Positions 7,840 to 15,713 of a DNA stretch of 64,000 bases are shown piece after piece. Source of the DNA: Streptomyces antibioticus. Its GTDB lineage: Bacteria > Actinomycetota > Actinomycetes > Streptomycetales > Streptomycetaceae. Made by a program: the position numbers and the translations under genes. The notes beneath the pieces are model-generated. The model searched no databases. It was given only the letters and a program-made list of their open reading frames with translations, and had not been told where the DNA came from. The first letter of the stretch is position 1. Every line of letters begins with the position of its first letter. The stretch spans positions 5,257,798 through 5,321,797 of the forward strand of contig NZ_CM007717.1 in the NCBI RefSeq assembly GCF_002019855.1, read 5' to 3'.

Positions 7840-9018
7840 GTGGACCTGTTCGAGTACCAGGCGAGGGACCTCTTCGCCAAGCACGATGTACCGGTGCTGG
7901 CCGGTGAAGTCATCGACACGCCTGAGGCGGCCCGCGCAGCCACCGAGCGCCTCGGTGGCAAGTCCGTCGTCAAGGCCCAGGTGAAGGTCGGCGGCCGCGG
8001 CAAGGCCGGCGGCGTGAAGCTCGCCGCCACCCCGGACGAGGCCGTCGCCCGGGCGACGGACATCCTCGGCATGGACATCAAGGGCCACACGGTCCACAAG
8101 GTGATGATCGCCGAGACGGCCCCGGAGATCCTGGAGGAGTACTACGTCTCCTTCCTCCTGGACCGTGCCAACCGCACCTTCCTCTCCATCGCGTCCGTCG
8201 AGGGCGGCATGGAGATCGAGGAGGTGGCGGCCACCCGTCCGGAGGCCGTCGCCAAGACGCCGATCGACGCCAACGAGGGTGTGACCCCCGAGAAGGCGCG
8301 CGAGATCGTCGAGGCCGCGAACTTCCCGGCCGAGGTCGCCGACAAGGTGGCGAACGTCCTGGTCACCCTGTGGAAGACCTTCATCGCCGAGGACGCGCTC
8401 CTCGTCGAGGTCAACCCGCTGGCCAAGGTCGCCTCCGGTGACGTCATCGCCCTGGACGGCAAGGTGTCCCTGGACGAGAACGCCGAGTTCCGCCAGCCGG
8501 AGCACGAGGCCCTCCAGGACAAGGAGTCGGCCAACCCGCTCGAGGCCGCCGCCAAGGCCAAGAACCTCAACTACGTCAAGCTCGACGGCGAGGTCGGCAT
8601 CATCGGCAACGGCGCGGGTCTCGTCATGAGCACCCTGGACGTCGTCGCGTACGCCGGTGAGGCGCACGGTGGCGTCAAGCCCGCCAACTTCCTCGACATC
8701 GGTGGCGGCGCCTCCGCCGCCGTCATGGCGAACGGCCTGGAGATCATCCTGGGCGACCCGGACGTCAAGTCCGTCTTCGTCAACGTCTTCGGTGGCATCA
8801 CCGCCTGTGACGAGGTCGCCAACGGCATCGTCCAGGCGCTCCAGCTCCTGGCGGACCGGGGCGAGGAAGTCACCAAGCCGCTGGTCGTCCGGCTGGACGG
8901 CAACAACGCCGAGCTGGGTCGCAAGATCCTCTCCGACGCCAACCACCCGCTCGTGCAGCGCGTGGACACCATGGACGGCGCGGCCGACAAGGCCGCCGAG
9001 CTCGCGGCTGCGAAGTAA
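7840..9018 (+). CDS. sucC: Succinyl-CoA synthetase (ADP/GDP-forming) beta subunit
   Basis: 392 residues, the usual SucC length. It starts at GTG 7840 (VDLFEYQARDLFAKHDVPVL) behind a GGGACGGAAG ribosome-binding stretch. An N-terminal ATP-grasp domain (for example KAQVKVGGRGKAGGVK near residue 46 and EVNPLA near 188) binds the nucleotide, and a C-terminal CoA-ligase domain carries FLDIGGGAS and VFVNVFGGIT. With SucD it interconverts succinyl-CoA and succinate with substrate-level phosphorylation in the TCA cycle, in the cytoplasm. sucD follows after 21 nt in the same operon. Confidence 0.97.
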   Translation: MDLFEYQARDLFAKHDVPVLAGEVIDTPEAARAATERLGGKSVVKAQVKVGGRGKAGGVKLAATPDEAVARATDILGMDIKGHTVHKVMIAETAPEILEEYYVSFLLDRANRTFLSIASVEGGMEIEEVAATRPEAVAKTPIDANEGVTPEKAREIVEAANFPAEVADKVANVLVTLWKTFIAEDALLVEVNPLAKVASGDVIALDGKVSLDENAEFRQPEHEALQDKESANPLEAAAKAKNLNYVKLDGEVGIIGNGAGLVMSTLDVVAYAGEAHGGVKPANFLDIGGGASAAVMANGLEIILGDPDVKSVFVNVFGGITACDEVANGIVQALQLLADRGEEVTKPLVVRLDGNNAELGRKILSDANHPLVQRVDTMDGAADKAAELAAAK

Positions 9019-9039
9019 GGAAGAGGGACTCAGACAGCC

Positions 9040-9924
9040 ATGGCTATCTTCCTCAACAAGGACAGCAAGGTCATCGTCCAGGGCATGACCGGTGCCACGG
9101 GCATGAAGCACACCAAGCTCATGCTGGCCGACGGCACGAACATCGTCGGTGGCGTGAACCCCCGCAAGGCGGGCACGTCCGTCGACTTCGACGGCACCGA
9201 GATCCCGGTCTTCGGCACGGTCGCCGAGGCGATGGAGAAGACGGGCGCCAACGTGTCCGTGCTCTTCGTGCCGCCGGCCTTCGCCAAGGCCGCCGTGGTC
9301 GAGGCGATCGACGCGGAGATCCCCCTCGCGGTCGTCATCACCGAGGGCATCGCCGTCCACGACTCGGCCGCGTTCTACGCGTACGCCGTCTCGCAGGGTG
9401 GCAAGACCCGGATCATCGGCCCGAACTGCCCGGGTCTGATCACCCCCGGCCAGTCGAACGCCGGCATCATCCCGGGCGACATCACCAAGCCGGGCCGTAT
9501 CGGCCTGGTCTCGAAGTCCGGCACGCTGACGTACCAGATGATGTACGAGCTGCGGGACATCGGCTTCTCGTCCGCCGTCGGCATCGGTGGCGACCCGGTC
9601 ATCGGCACCACGCACATCGACGCGCTCGCCGCGTTCGAGGCCGACCCCGACACCGACCTGATCGTGATGATCGGTGAGATCGGCGGCGACGCCGAGGAGC
9701 GGGCCGCGGCGTTCATCAAGGAGAACGTGACCAAGCCGGTCGTCGGCTATGTCGCGGGCTTCACCGCGCCCGAGGGCAAGACCATGGGCCACGCCGGCGC
9801 CATCGTCTCCGGCTCCTCCGGCACGGCCGCCGCGAAGAAGGAGGCCCTCGAGGCCGCCGGCGTGAAGGTCGGCAAGACGCCGACCGAGACGGCGAAGCTG
9901 GCCCGCGAGATCCTCGCCGGCTGA
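9040..9924 (+). CDS. sucD: Succinyl-CoA synthetase alpha subunit
   Basis: 294 residues from ATG 9040. A CoA-binding Rossmann domain opens the protein (IVQGMTGATGMKHT, residues 9-22) and the ligase domain carries the phosphorylated histidine in MGHAGAIVSG (His 251). GPNCPGLITPG and SKSGTLTYQMMYE are conserved CoA/phosphate-binding segments. It forms the heteromeric TCA-cycle enzyme with SucC encoded just upstream. A strong hairpin follows 16 nt after the stop. Confidence 0.97.
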   Translation: MAIFLNKDSKVIVQGMTGATGMKHTKLMLADGTNIVGGVNPRKAGTSVDFDGTEIPVFGTVAEAMEKTGANVSVLFVPPAFAKAAVVEAIDAEIPLAVVITEGIAVHDSAAFYAYAVSQGGKTRIIGPNCPGLITPGQSNAGIIPGDITKPGRIGLVSKSGTLTYQMMYELRDIGFSSAVGIGGDPVIGTTHIDALAAFEADPDTDLIVMIGEIGGDAEERAAAFIKENVTKPVVGYVAGFTAPEGKTMGHAGAIVSGSSGTAAAKKEALEAAGVKVGKTPTETAKLAREILAG

Positions 9925-9940
9925 CCCGCCCGACCGCACA

Positions 9941-9980
9941 CCGACGGGCCCGCTCCCCTCAGGGGGACCGGGCCCGTCGG
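9941..9980. terminator. Terminator between sucD and the convergent fusion gene
   Basis: Perfect 12-bp stem, CCGACGGGCCCG (9941-9952) with CGGGCCCGTCGG (9969-9980); the loop can extend pairing through TCCCC/GGGGA. Placed between convergent genes, it can serve both strands. Confidence 0.8.
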
Positions 9981-10000
9981 CGTGTCCGCCCTGCGCTCGG

Positions 10001-11119
10001 CTAGCGGCTCTCCGGGAGCAGCCGCTGCGGCCCGTGCGCCGTCCCCGAGCGCAGCTTCTTGCGCAGCTTGAGCTCCTTGTCGGACAGGGTGCCGGGGGCG
10101 ACCCGCGGCGGGATGCCCTGGACCGTCTCGCCGGGCGGCACCGGCGGCTCGTACCGGGTGGGGGCCGTGCGCACGGTGAGCGCGGTGGCGCCGATGATCG
10201 TGACCGTGAAGGCGATCGCCGCGCGGGTCCAGAAGCGCGCCCGGCGCTCGCTGCCCAGGCGCACGGTCGGCGGCCTGGGGGCGCGCAGCCGCTCGGCGGA
10301 CGCCACCTCGGCCAGCCGCTGGTGCAGCGCGGCCGGGTCGGCGAGCCCGGGGAGCCGGGCGGCGACGGCCTGGCGGGCGTGCAGCAGCCGGTTCGCCGTG
10401 GCGGGCGTGCTCGCCTCCGTCTCCGCCGCGGTCTCCGGCAGCCCGAGCCCCACCCCGTCGTGGAGCAGCAGGGTGCGGCGGTACGACGGCGGGAGCGTCA
10501 GGAGTACGTCGAGCAGGGCGCGGTCGGCGGCGTCGGCCGGCGGGGGTTCGGGGTGCCGGTAGCGGGGGCGGAACCGGTGCCAGGGGGAGAGCGCGTACTC
10601 GTACGCCGTCGCCCGCACCCAGCTCGCCGGGTCGGGGTCGACGGCCACCTCCGGCCAGCGCTGCCAGGCGGTCTGGAAGGCCCGCTCGACCGACTCGCGG
10701 GCGAGTTCGCGGCGGCCGGAGAGCAGATAGGTCTGGCGGACGAGCGCGGGGGCGCAGAAGGCGTACAGGGCGTCGAAGGCCTGAGCGGGGGTCAGGCCGT
10801 CCGAGGGCTGCGGTGCTTCGGCGGTGGCGATCGCCGACGGCGACGGCTGCCGGTGTCTCCCCGTACGGCCCGCCGCCGTCCGGGGGGCCGCGGGTTCCTC
10901 GTACGGCTCCGCCGACGGGGTGGTCAGGGACTCCAGGAGCCGCGCGTACGCCTCCCCCTTCCGTCCGTGCGGAGTGGTGCGGCCCGACTCCCACGCACGG
11001 ACCGTCTCCCGGGCGACGCCCACCTGCGCGGCCACCTGAGCCTGCGTCAGGGCGCCTGCCTCGCGCAGACGTCGGCGCTCCTTGGGCGGCGGAAGCGGGA
11101 TGTCAGGACGCTGGGTCAC
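10001..11119 (-). CDS. XRE-type HTH protein with sigma-factor-like region and membrane segment
   Basis: 372 residues, GTG start at 11119 with GGAGGGG upstream. Residues about 15-60 form an XRE-type helix-turn-helix (LREAGALTQAQVAAQVGVA then RETVRAWESGRTTP). Residues about 105-275 resemble ECF sigma regions 2 and 4: AFDALYAFCAPALVRQTYLL with AFQTAWQRWPEV, then LLTLPPSYRRTLLLHDGVGL with a degenerate region-4 HTH. One transmembrane helix (AIAFTVTIIGATALTVRTAP, about 315-335) and a short positively charged tail follow. This suggests a membrane-tethered DNA-binding protein; whether the sigma-like part contacts RNA polymerase is unknown. It is divergent from the DUF6350 gene and convergent with sucD. 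Confidence 0.75.
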   Translation of the reverse strand: MTQRPDIPLPPPKERRRLREAGALTQAQVAAQVGVARETVRAWESGRTTPHGRKGEAYARLLESLTTPSAEPYEEPAAPRTAAGRTGRHRQPSPSAIATAEAPQPSDGLTPAQAFDALYAFCAPALVRQTYLLSGRRELARESVERAFQTAWQRWPEVAVDPDPASWVRATAYEYALSPWHRFRPRYRHPEPPPADAADRALLDVLLTLPPSYRRTLLLHDGVGLGLPETAAETEASTPATANRLLHARQAVAARLPGLADPAALHQRLAEVASAERLRAPRPPTVRLGSERRARFWTRAAIAFTVTIIGATALTVRTAPTRYEPPVPPGETVQGIPPRVAPGTLSDKELKLRKKLRSGTAHGPQRLLPESR

Positions 11120-11223
11120 CGAAAGCCCCTCCGTACGAAAAAGTACATAAACGTATATTGAGTGACACGACGGAGCTTCGCCCGTTACAAGGGAAAAGCG
11201 CGTGTCGTTGGGACCATGCCGTC
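11120..11223. promoter_or_regulatory. Divergent promoter region with AT-rich core
   Basis: This 104-bp gap has a conspicuously AT-rich core at about 11138-11165 (AAAAAGTACATAAACGTATA and following bases) in otherwise G+C-rich DNA. TATATT on the + strand and TATGTA on the - strand are possible -10 hexamers for the two divergent genes. No individual promoter can be assigned with confidence. Confidence 0.4.
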
Positions 11224-12870
11224 GTGATCCTGATGAGCGCCCGCCGGCCGTCGTTGTCGCCCCTGCTCGCCCGGTTCCGCGACCGGTCCCCCGGACTGGG
11301 CGCCGGCGTCCTGGGAGGCGTGCTGGCGGCGGGGCTCGGACTGGCCTCGTTCGCCGTGCTGGTGATGGTCCTGTGGATCAGCTCGCCGTACCCGGACAGC
11401 GGACCGGGCGGCGCGCTCCATGTCGCCGCCGCCCTGTGGCTCCTCGCGCACGGCGCGGAGCTGGTGCGGGCCGACACCCTGTCAGGGGCGGCGGCGCCGG
11501 TCGGGGTCACGCCGCTGCTGCTGATGGTGCTGCCGGTCTGGCTGCTGCACCGGGCCGCGCGCGACGCGATCGACGGCGGCGAGAACGAACCGGACGAGCC
11601 GGGCGGCGCACCGCCTGCCGAGGTCGGCGCGCGACCGGTGTGGGCGGGCGTGGTCGCCGGCTATCTCGCCGTGGCGACGGCGGCGGCGCTCTACGCGTCC
11701 GGCGGCGCGCTGCGCCCGTCGTGGCCCTGGGTGGTCCTGTGCCTGCCGGCGGTCGCCGTCCTGGCGGCCGGGGCCGGGGTGTGGACGGCGTGCGGCCGCC
11801 CCTGGGACGCCGTGGTACGGCTGCTGCCGCGCCGGGTACGGCGTCATGTGCTCGGCGAGTGGGTCGGGGCGGCGGTACGGGCGGCCGGGGCCGGCGCGGC
11901 CGCGCTGGTCGGCGGCGGGGCGCTGCTGGTGGCGGCCTCGTCGGTGCGGCACGCGGACGCGGCCCGGGGAGCGTTCCTCCAGCTCACCGAGGGATGGTCG
12001 GGCCGGTTCGCGGTGCTGCTGCTCTGTATGGCGCTGGTGCCGAACGCGGCCGTGTGGGGCGCGGCGTACGCCCTCGGGCCGGGGTTCGTGCTCGGCGCCG
12101 GGCATGTCGTGGACCCGCTGCTGTCGGACCCGGCGCCGCTGCTGCCGCCGTTCCCGCTGCTGGCGGCGGCACCGGAGGCGGGGCCGGGCGGCCTGTGGAA
12201 CTGGGCCGCCGCGGTGGTGCCGGTGCTGGCCGGGGTGACGGTGGGCGTCTTCGTGGCGCGGGCCGGGGCGCTGCTGGGCCAGGGCGAGGACGGCTGGTCC
12301 CGATGGCGGACGACGGGGGTTGTGGTGGCCGCAGCGGTGTTCTGCGGAGCGCTGGTCGGCACGCTCGCGGCATGGGCCGGCGGGCCGCTGGGCGTCGGGG
12401 CGCTGGCCCGGTTCGGGCCGGTGGGCTGGCAGGTCGGGGGCGCGGTGGTGCTGTGGGTGGTGGCGGCCGGGGTGCCGGTGGGGCTGTGGGTGCGGGGGAG
12501 GCGGGGGCGGAAGTGGGTGCCGGACCTCTCCTGGCGAACCGGGCGCACCGAGTCGACGGAGCGGACGGAGCGGACGGAGCGGACGGAGCGGACGGAGCGG
12601 CCCTCACGGACCGATGTGCCCGCGCCGAAGACGCCCGGCGACGACTTCGGCGGTGAGCCGTACGACGTCGAGCCCTACGACCTCGTGGAGACGGGCGACC
12701 GGCCCACCGGCCCCGTATGGCACGACGACGCACCCCGCGAGGCCCGCTGGGCGGTGCTCCGGGAAGCGGCCGAGGCGGGGGAGCCGGGGGAGCCGGACGA
12801 GGGCGCGCCGGAGGACAAGAAGCCCGAGGCCGCGGCCCCCCAGGCACCAGAACCCGAAGCCGCCCCCTAA
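11224..12870 (+). CDS. DUF6350 family integral membrane protein
   Basis: About 548 residues with some 10-12 predicted membrane helices and a hydrophilic C-terminal tail of about 110 residues. GLGLASFAVLVMVLWISSPY followed by PDSGPGGALHVAAALWLLAHGAEL near the N-terminus is characteristic of this actinobacterial family. GTG 11224 is chosen for a GGGA at 11210-11213; ATG 11233 is equally plausible. The tail contains a Thr-Glu-Arg repeat encoded by a 9-bp tandem repeat. Function unknown. Its TAA overlaps the stop of the convergent sigma gene (12867-12870). Confidence 0.8.
   Translation: MILMSARRPSLSPLLARFRDRSPGLGAGVLGGVLAAGLGLASFAVLVMVLWISSPYPDSGPGGALHVAAALWLLAHGAELVRADTLSGAAAPVGVTPLLLMVLPVWLLHRAARDAIDGGENEPDEPGGAPPAEVGARPVWAGVVAGYLAVATAAALYASGGALRPSWPWVVLCLPAVAVLAAGAGVWTACGRPWDAVVRLLPRRVRRHVLGEWVGAAVRAAGAGAAALVGGGALLVAASSVRHADAARGAFLQLTEGWSGRFAVLLLCMALVPNAAVWGAAYALGPGFVLGAGHVVDPLLSDPAPLLPPFPLLAAAPEAGPGGLWNWAAAVVPVLAGVTVGVFVARAGALLGQGEDGWSRWRTTGVVVAAAVFCGALVGTLAAWAGGPLGVGALARFGPVGWQVGGAVVLWVVAAGVPVGLWVRGRRGRKWVPDLSWRTGRTESTERTERTERTERTERPSRTDVPAPKTPGDDFGGEPYDVEPYDLVETGDRPTGPVWHDDAPREARWAVLREAAEAGEPGEPDEGAPEDKKPEAAAPQAPEPEAAP
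12555..12599 (+). repeat. 9-bp tandem repeat inside the DUF6350 gene
   Basis: Five consecutive copies of GACGGAGCG, encoding alternating Thr-Glu-Arg units in the cytoplasmic tail. The perfect nucleotide identity suggests recent expansion, so copy number may differ between strains. Confidence 0.9.
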
Positions 12871-13796
12871 CCCCGGTCCCGCGCCCGCCGCCTCGCCCGG
12901 ATCTCCCGGTCGATCGCCCAGGCGTCCGCCACCGGGCCCAAGTGGGCGAGCTTGTCGGGGTTGATCACGATACGGACGGCATTGATCCGGCCGTCCAGCA
13001 CGTCCAGGGCGAACGTGTGCAGCACCTGGCCGTCGCGGTCGTGGAAGACGGCGCCCGGCTGGCCGTTGACCTCGTGCGGGGTGAAGGTGACCCCCGCCTG
13101 GGACAGCCGCTCGACGACGGAGCCCAGCAGCCGGGCGACGTTGTCGGCGCCCAGGATCGCCCGGGCGAGCTGCGGCGCCTTGCCGCCGCCGTCGCCGACC
13201 AGCGTCACGTCGGCGGCGAGCAGGTCCCGCAGCGCGGCGACGTCGCCCTCGTGCAGGGCGTCGAAGAACCGCGACGCCAGTTCCTCCCGCTCCCTGCGGT
13301 CGGCCTCGAAACGGGGCCGGCCCGCGGCCATGTGGCGCCGCGCCCGCACCGCGAGCTGGCGGCACGCCGCTTCCGAGCGCCCCACCGCCGACGCCACCTC
13401 GGGAAAGCCGAAGTCGAACACCTCGCGCAGGACGAACACCGCCCGCTCCAGCGGGCTGAGCCGCTCCAGCAGGAGCAGGGCCGCCATCGACACGGAGTCG
13501 GCGAGTTCCGCCGCCCGCTCCGGGTCCTCGTAGGGGTCGTCGAGCAGCGGCTCGGGGAACCAGGGCCCCACATAGCTCTCCCGCCGGACCCGGGCCGAGC
13601 GCAGCACGTCGATCGAGAGGCGGGTCACCGTGGCCGAGAGGAACGCCTTCACCGACCGGGGTTCGGTCGTGGACGCCTCGAAGCGCAGCCAGGTCTCCTG
13701 GACCGCGTCCTCCGCCTCGCTCACCCCGCCCAGGATCCGGTAGGCGATGGAGAACAGCAGGGGCCGCAGCTCCTCGAACTCCTCGGTCCTGGTCAT
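12867..13796 (-). CDS. ECF sigma factor, ECF41 (SigJ-like) group
   Basis: 309 residues from ATG 13796 (GGGGAGAG upstream). Region 2 spans about 5-75 (FEELRPLLFSIAYRILGGVS and DAVQETWLRF), and region 4 about 110-165 with a canonical HTH. The linker carries PWFPEPL, the C-terminal SnoaL-like domain has DGGGKAPQLARAI, and INPDKL lies near the end; these three motifs define ECF41. Members are regulated by their own C-terminal domain rather than by an anti-sigma factor. Most ECF41 genes lie next to a carboxymuconolactone-decarboxylase, oxidoreductase or epimerase gene that they control; none is adjacent here. The gene is convergent with, and overlaps by 4 nt, the DUF6350 gene. Confidence 0.9.
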   Translation of the reverse strand: MTRTEEFEELRPLLFSIAYRILGGVSEAEDAVQETWLRFEASTTEPRSVKAFLSATVTRLSIDVLRSARVRRESYVGPWFPEPLLDDPYEDPERAAELADSVSMAALLLLERLSPLERAVFVLREVFDFGFPEVASAVGRSEAACRQLAVRARRHMAAGRPRFEADRREREELASRFFDALHEGDVAALRDLLAADVTLVGDGGGKAPQLARAILGADNVARLLGSVVERLSQAGVTFTPHEVNGQPGAVFHDRDGQVLHTFALDVLDGRINAVRIVINPDKLAHLGPVADAWAIDREIRARRRARDRG

Positions 13797-13880
13797 ACCG
13801 ACGTCACTCTCCCCGGTCGAAGCCCGCTCATGTCGCCGTACGACACGATGACGAGATACGGGCTCCGTCTGTGACACCGG

Positions 13881-14831
13881 TCAGGTGTTGGCGCCGAGGA
13901 TCCCCTTCAGCTCCTTCGGGAGGAGGTCGCCGCACGCCTGCTCCGCCTCGTTGGTGAGGGCGTCCTTCGTGCAGGTGTAGTAGTCCTGGTAGACGAGCTG
14001 CGCGGTGAAGGTGGCGGCCACCAGGGCCAGGGCCAGCGACGCCGTGACCAGGCCGCTGACGGCGGCGGTGGTCTGCGGCTTGCCCTTGGGGTCGGCGGCG
14101 GGCGCCGGGGCGTCCGGGTCGGGGGTGCGGGGCTTGGCGCGCAGGGCGACGATGCCCCAGTTCAGGGCCAGGGCGCCGAGCAGCAGGGCCACGTACGGCC
14201 AGCCGAAGAGGGCGAAGAAGAAGGCCCACATGCCGCACAGCAGCGCGTAGCGCGCCTTGCGCTGCGCCGGGTCGGTGGGGTCCCAGCGGGAGGCGGGCCC
14301 GCCCTGGCCGCCGCCCTGACCGCCGGGTCCGCCCTGGCCGTTCTGACCGTTGCCCTCGGGGCCGGCGCCGGGGCGCTCACCGAAACCGCCGCCGGGCGCC
14401 CGGCCGGGCTGCTGATCGCTCCACTGACTGCCCCAGGGCGTGTACCCGCCGGGCGGCGTCTGCGGCTCCTGGCCACCCTGGCCGCCCTGCCCGCCTTGGT
14501 CACCCTGGCCACCTTGGTCACCGCTGGGGTGCCGCGGCTGCCACGGCCGGTCCGGGGTGCCCTCGGGCGGCGGCGCGAACGGGTTGTCGTCCTGCGAGGA
14601 GCCCTGAGAGGAGCCCTGCGGGGAGTCCTGCGAGGAGCCCTGCGGGGAGTCCTGCGGCGAACCCTGCGGGGCGTCCGGCGGCGAGCCGGGCCGCTCGCGC
14701 AGCAGCAGCGCGCCGCGCACTCCTCCGGGCAGGTACTGCGGGAGGAGCGTGTGGCGTCGCGGGCTGCGGTCCGGCATCAACTGAGCGTCTTCCCCTTGGG
14801 TGAATACGGCTAGAACACGACTGTCCGACAT
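13881..14831 (-). CDS. Membrane protein with Gly/Gln/Pro-rich N-terminus
   Basis: 316 residues from ATG 14831; a start further in is possible because the ribosome-binding site is weak. Residues about 48-180 are low complexity: Ser/Gln/Asp/Pro repeats encoded by near-identical 15-18-bp DNA repeats around 14590-14690, then Gly-Gln runs. The conserved part begins WDPTDPAQRKARYALLCGMW and has three membrane helices (about 195-225 and 255-285). A short extracellular segment near the C-terminus has two cysteines (CTKD and ACGDLL). Related proteins occur throughout Streptomyces; function unknown. Confidence 0.75.
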   Translation of the reverse strand: MSDSRVLAVFTQGEDAQLMPDRSPRRHTLLPQYLPGGVRGALLLRERPGSPPDAPQGSPQDSPQGSSQDSPQGSSQGSSQDDNPFAPPPEGTPDRPWQPRHPSGDQGGQGDQGGQGGQGGQEPQTPPGGYTPWGSQWSDQQPGRAPGGGFGERPGAGPEGNGQNGQGGPGGQGGGQGGPASRWDPTDPAQRKARYALLCGMWAFFFALFGWPYVALLLGALALNWGIVALRAKPRTPDPDAPAPAADPKGKPQTTAAVSGLVTASLALALVAATFTAQLVYQDYYTCTKDALTNEAEQACGDLLPKELKGILGANT

Positions 14832-15083
14832 GAGCTGTCACTTCACGAACGCGCCGCACGGCGACCGCGTTCCCGATCCCGCTCCTCGCAGACGCTACCT
14901 TCCGGCCACGCCCCCGTCCCGTGGGGGCCGCCCCATGTGCCGGTATCGTTGCTGACGGCCGGCTGCTTCGTAGGCTTCCCCGTATCCGGGAACCCGATGC
15001 ATTCGTACGAACGTACAAGCTTCGTCCGTAGACGCTTCGGGCGGCCGGCCGTACGCACGCCTCCCCGAGAAAGGGCCCCCACC
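14832..15083. other. Intergenic region upstream of purN
   Basis: A 252-bp divergent region. TTCGTACGAA at 15002-15011 is a perfect 10-bp palindrome followed by CGTAC, a possible regulator site. I looked for a purine or ZTP aptamer and found none of the conserved segments. Promoters were not assigned. Confidence 0.35.
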
Positions 15084-15713
15084 GTGGCCGCCAAGCCCGT
15101 GGCCAAGCGCCTCGTCGTGCTGGTTTCCGGATCCGGTACGAACCTCCAGGCGCTGCTCGACGAGATCTCGGCCACCGGCGCGGAAGGCTACGGCGCCGAG
15201 ATCGTGGCCGTCGGAGCCGACCGCGAGGGCATCGAGGGGCTGGCCCGGGCCGAGCGCGCCGGGATCCCCACCTTCGTGTGCCGGGTCAAGGACCACGAGA
15301 GCCGGGACGCCTGGGACACCGCGCTCGCCGAGGCCGTCGACGCCCACGCGCCGGACCTGGTCGTCTCCGCCGGGTTCATGAAGATCGTCGGCAAGGAGTT
15401 CCTGGCGCGGTTCGGCGGCCGGTTCGTGAACACGCACCCCGCCCTGCTGCCCAGCTTCCCCGGGGCCCACGGGGTGCGGGACGCGCTCGCGTACGGCGCC
15501 CGGGTCACCGGCTGCACCGTCCACTTCGTCGACGACGGCGTCGACACCGGCCCGATCATCGCCCAGGGCGTGGTCGAGGTCCGGGACGAGGACGACGAGA
15601 GCGCTCTGCACGAGCGCATCAAGGAAGTCGAGCGAAGGCTGCTCGTCGACGTCGTGGGGCGGCTCGCCCGCAACGGCTATCGCATTGAGGGACGAAAGGT
15701 AGTTATCCAGTGA
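15084..15713 (+). CDS. purN: Phosphoribosylglycinamide formyltransferase
   Basis: 209 residues from GTG 15084, preceded by GAGAAAGGG. It transfers a formyl group from 10-formyl-THF to GAR in purine biosynthesis. The phosphate-binding loop is LVSGSGTNLQALLD. The catalytic Asn and His are in FVNTHPALLPSFPGAHG, and the catalytic Asp is in HFVDDGVDTGPII. The gene overlaps purH by GTGA, so the two are translationally coupled. The formyl donor links it to folD and glyA further along. Confidence 0.96.
   Translation: MAAKPVAKRLVVLVSGSGTNLQALLDEISATGAEGYGAEIVAVGADREGIEGLARAERAGIPTFVCRVKDHESRDAWDTALAEAVDAHAPDLVVSAGFMKIVGKEFLARFGGRFVNTHPALLPSFPGAHGVRDALAYGARVTGCTVHFVDDGVDTGPIIAQGVVEVRDEDDESALHERIKEVERRLLVDVVGRLARNGYRIEGRKVVIQ

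Noticed and set aside
7771..9939. 722-codon open frame opposite sucC-sucD
   Set aside because: A mirror of two well-conserved genes; Gly/Leu/Val/Arg/Asp-biased composition typical of antisense frames in G+C-rich genomes.
14832..15083. Purine or ZTP riboswitch ahead of purN
   Set aside because: None of the conserved aptamer segments could be found, unlike the clear match ahead of glyA.
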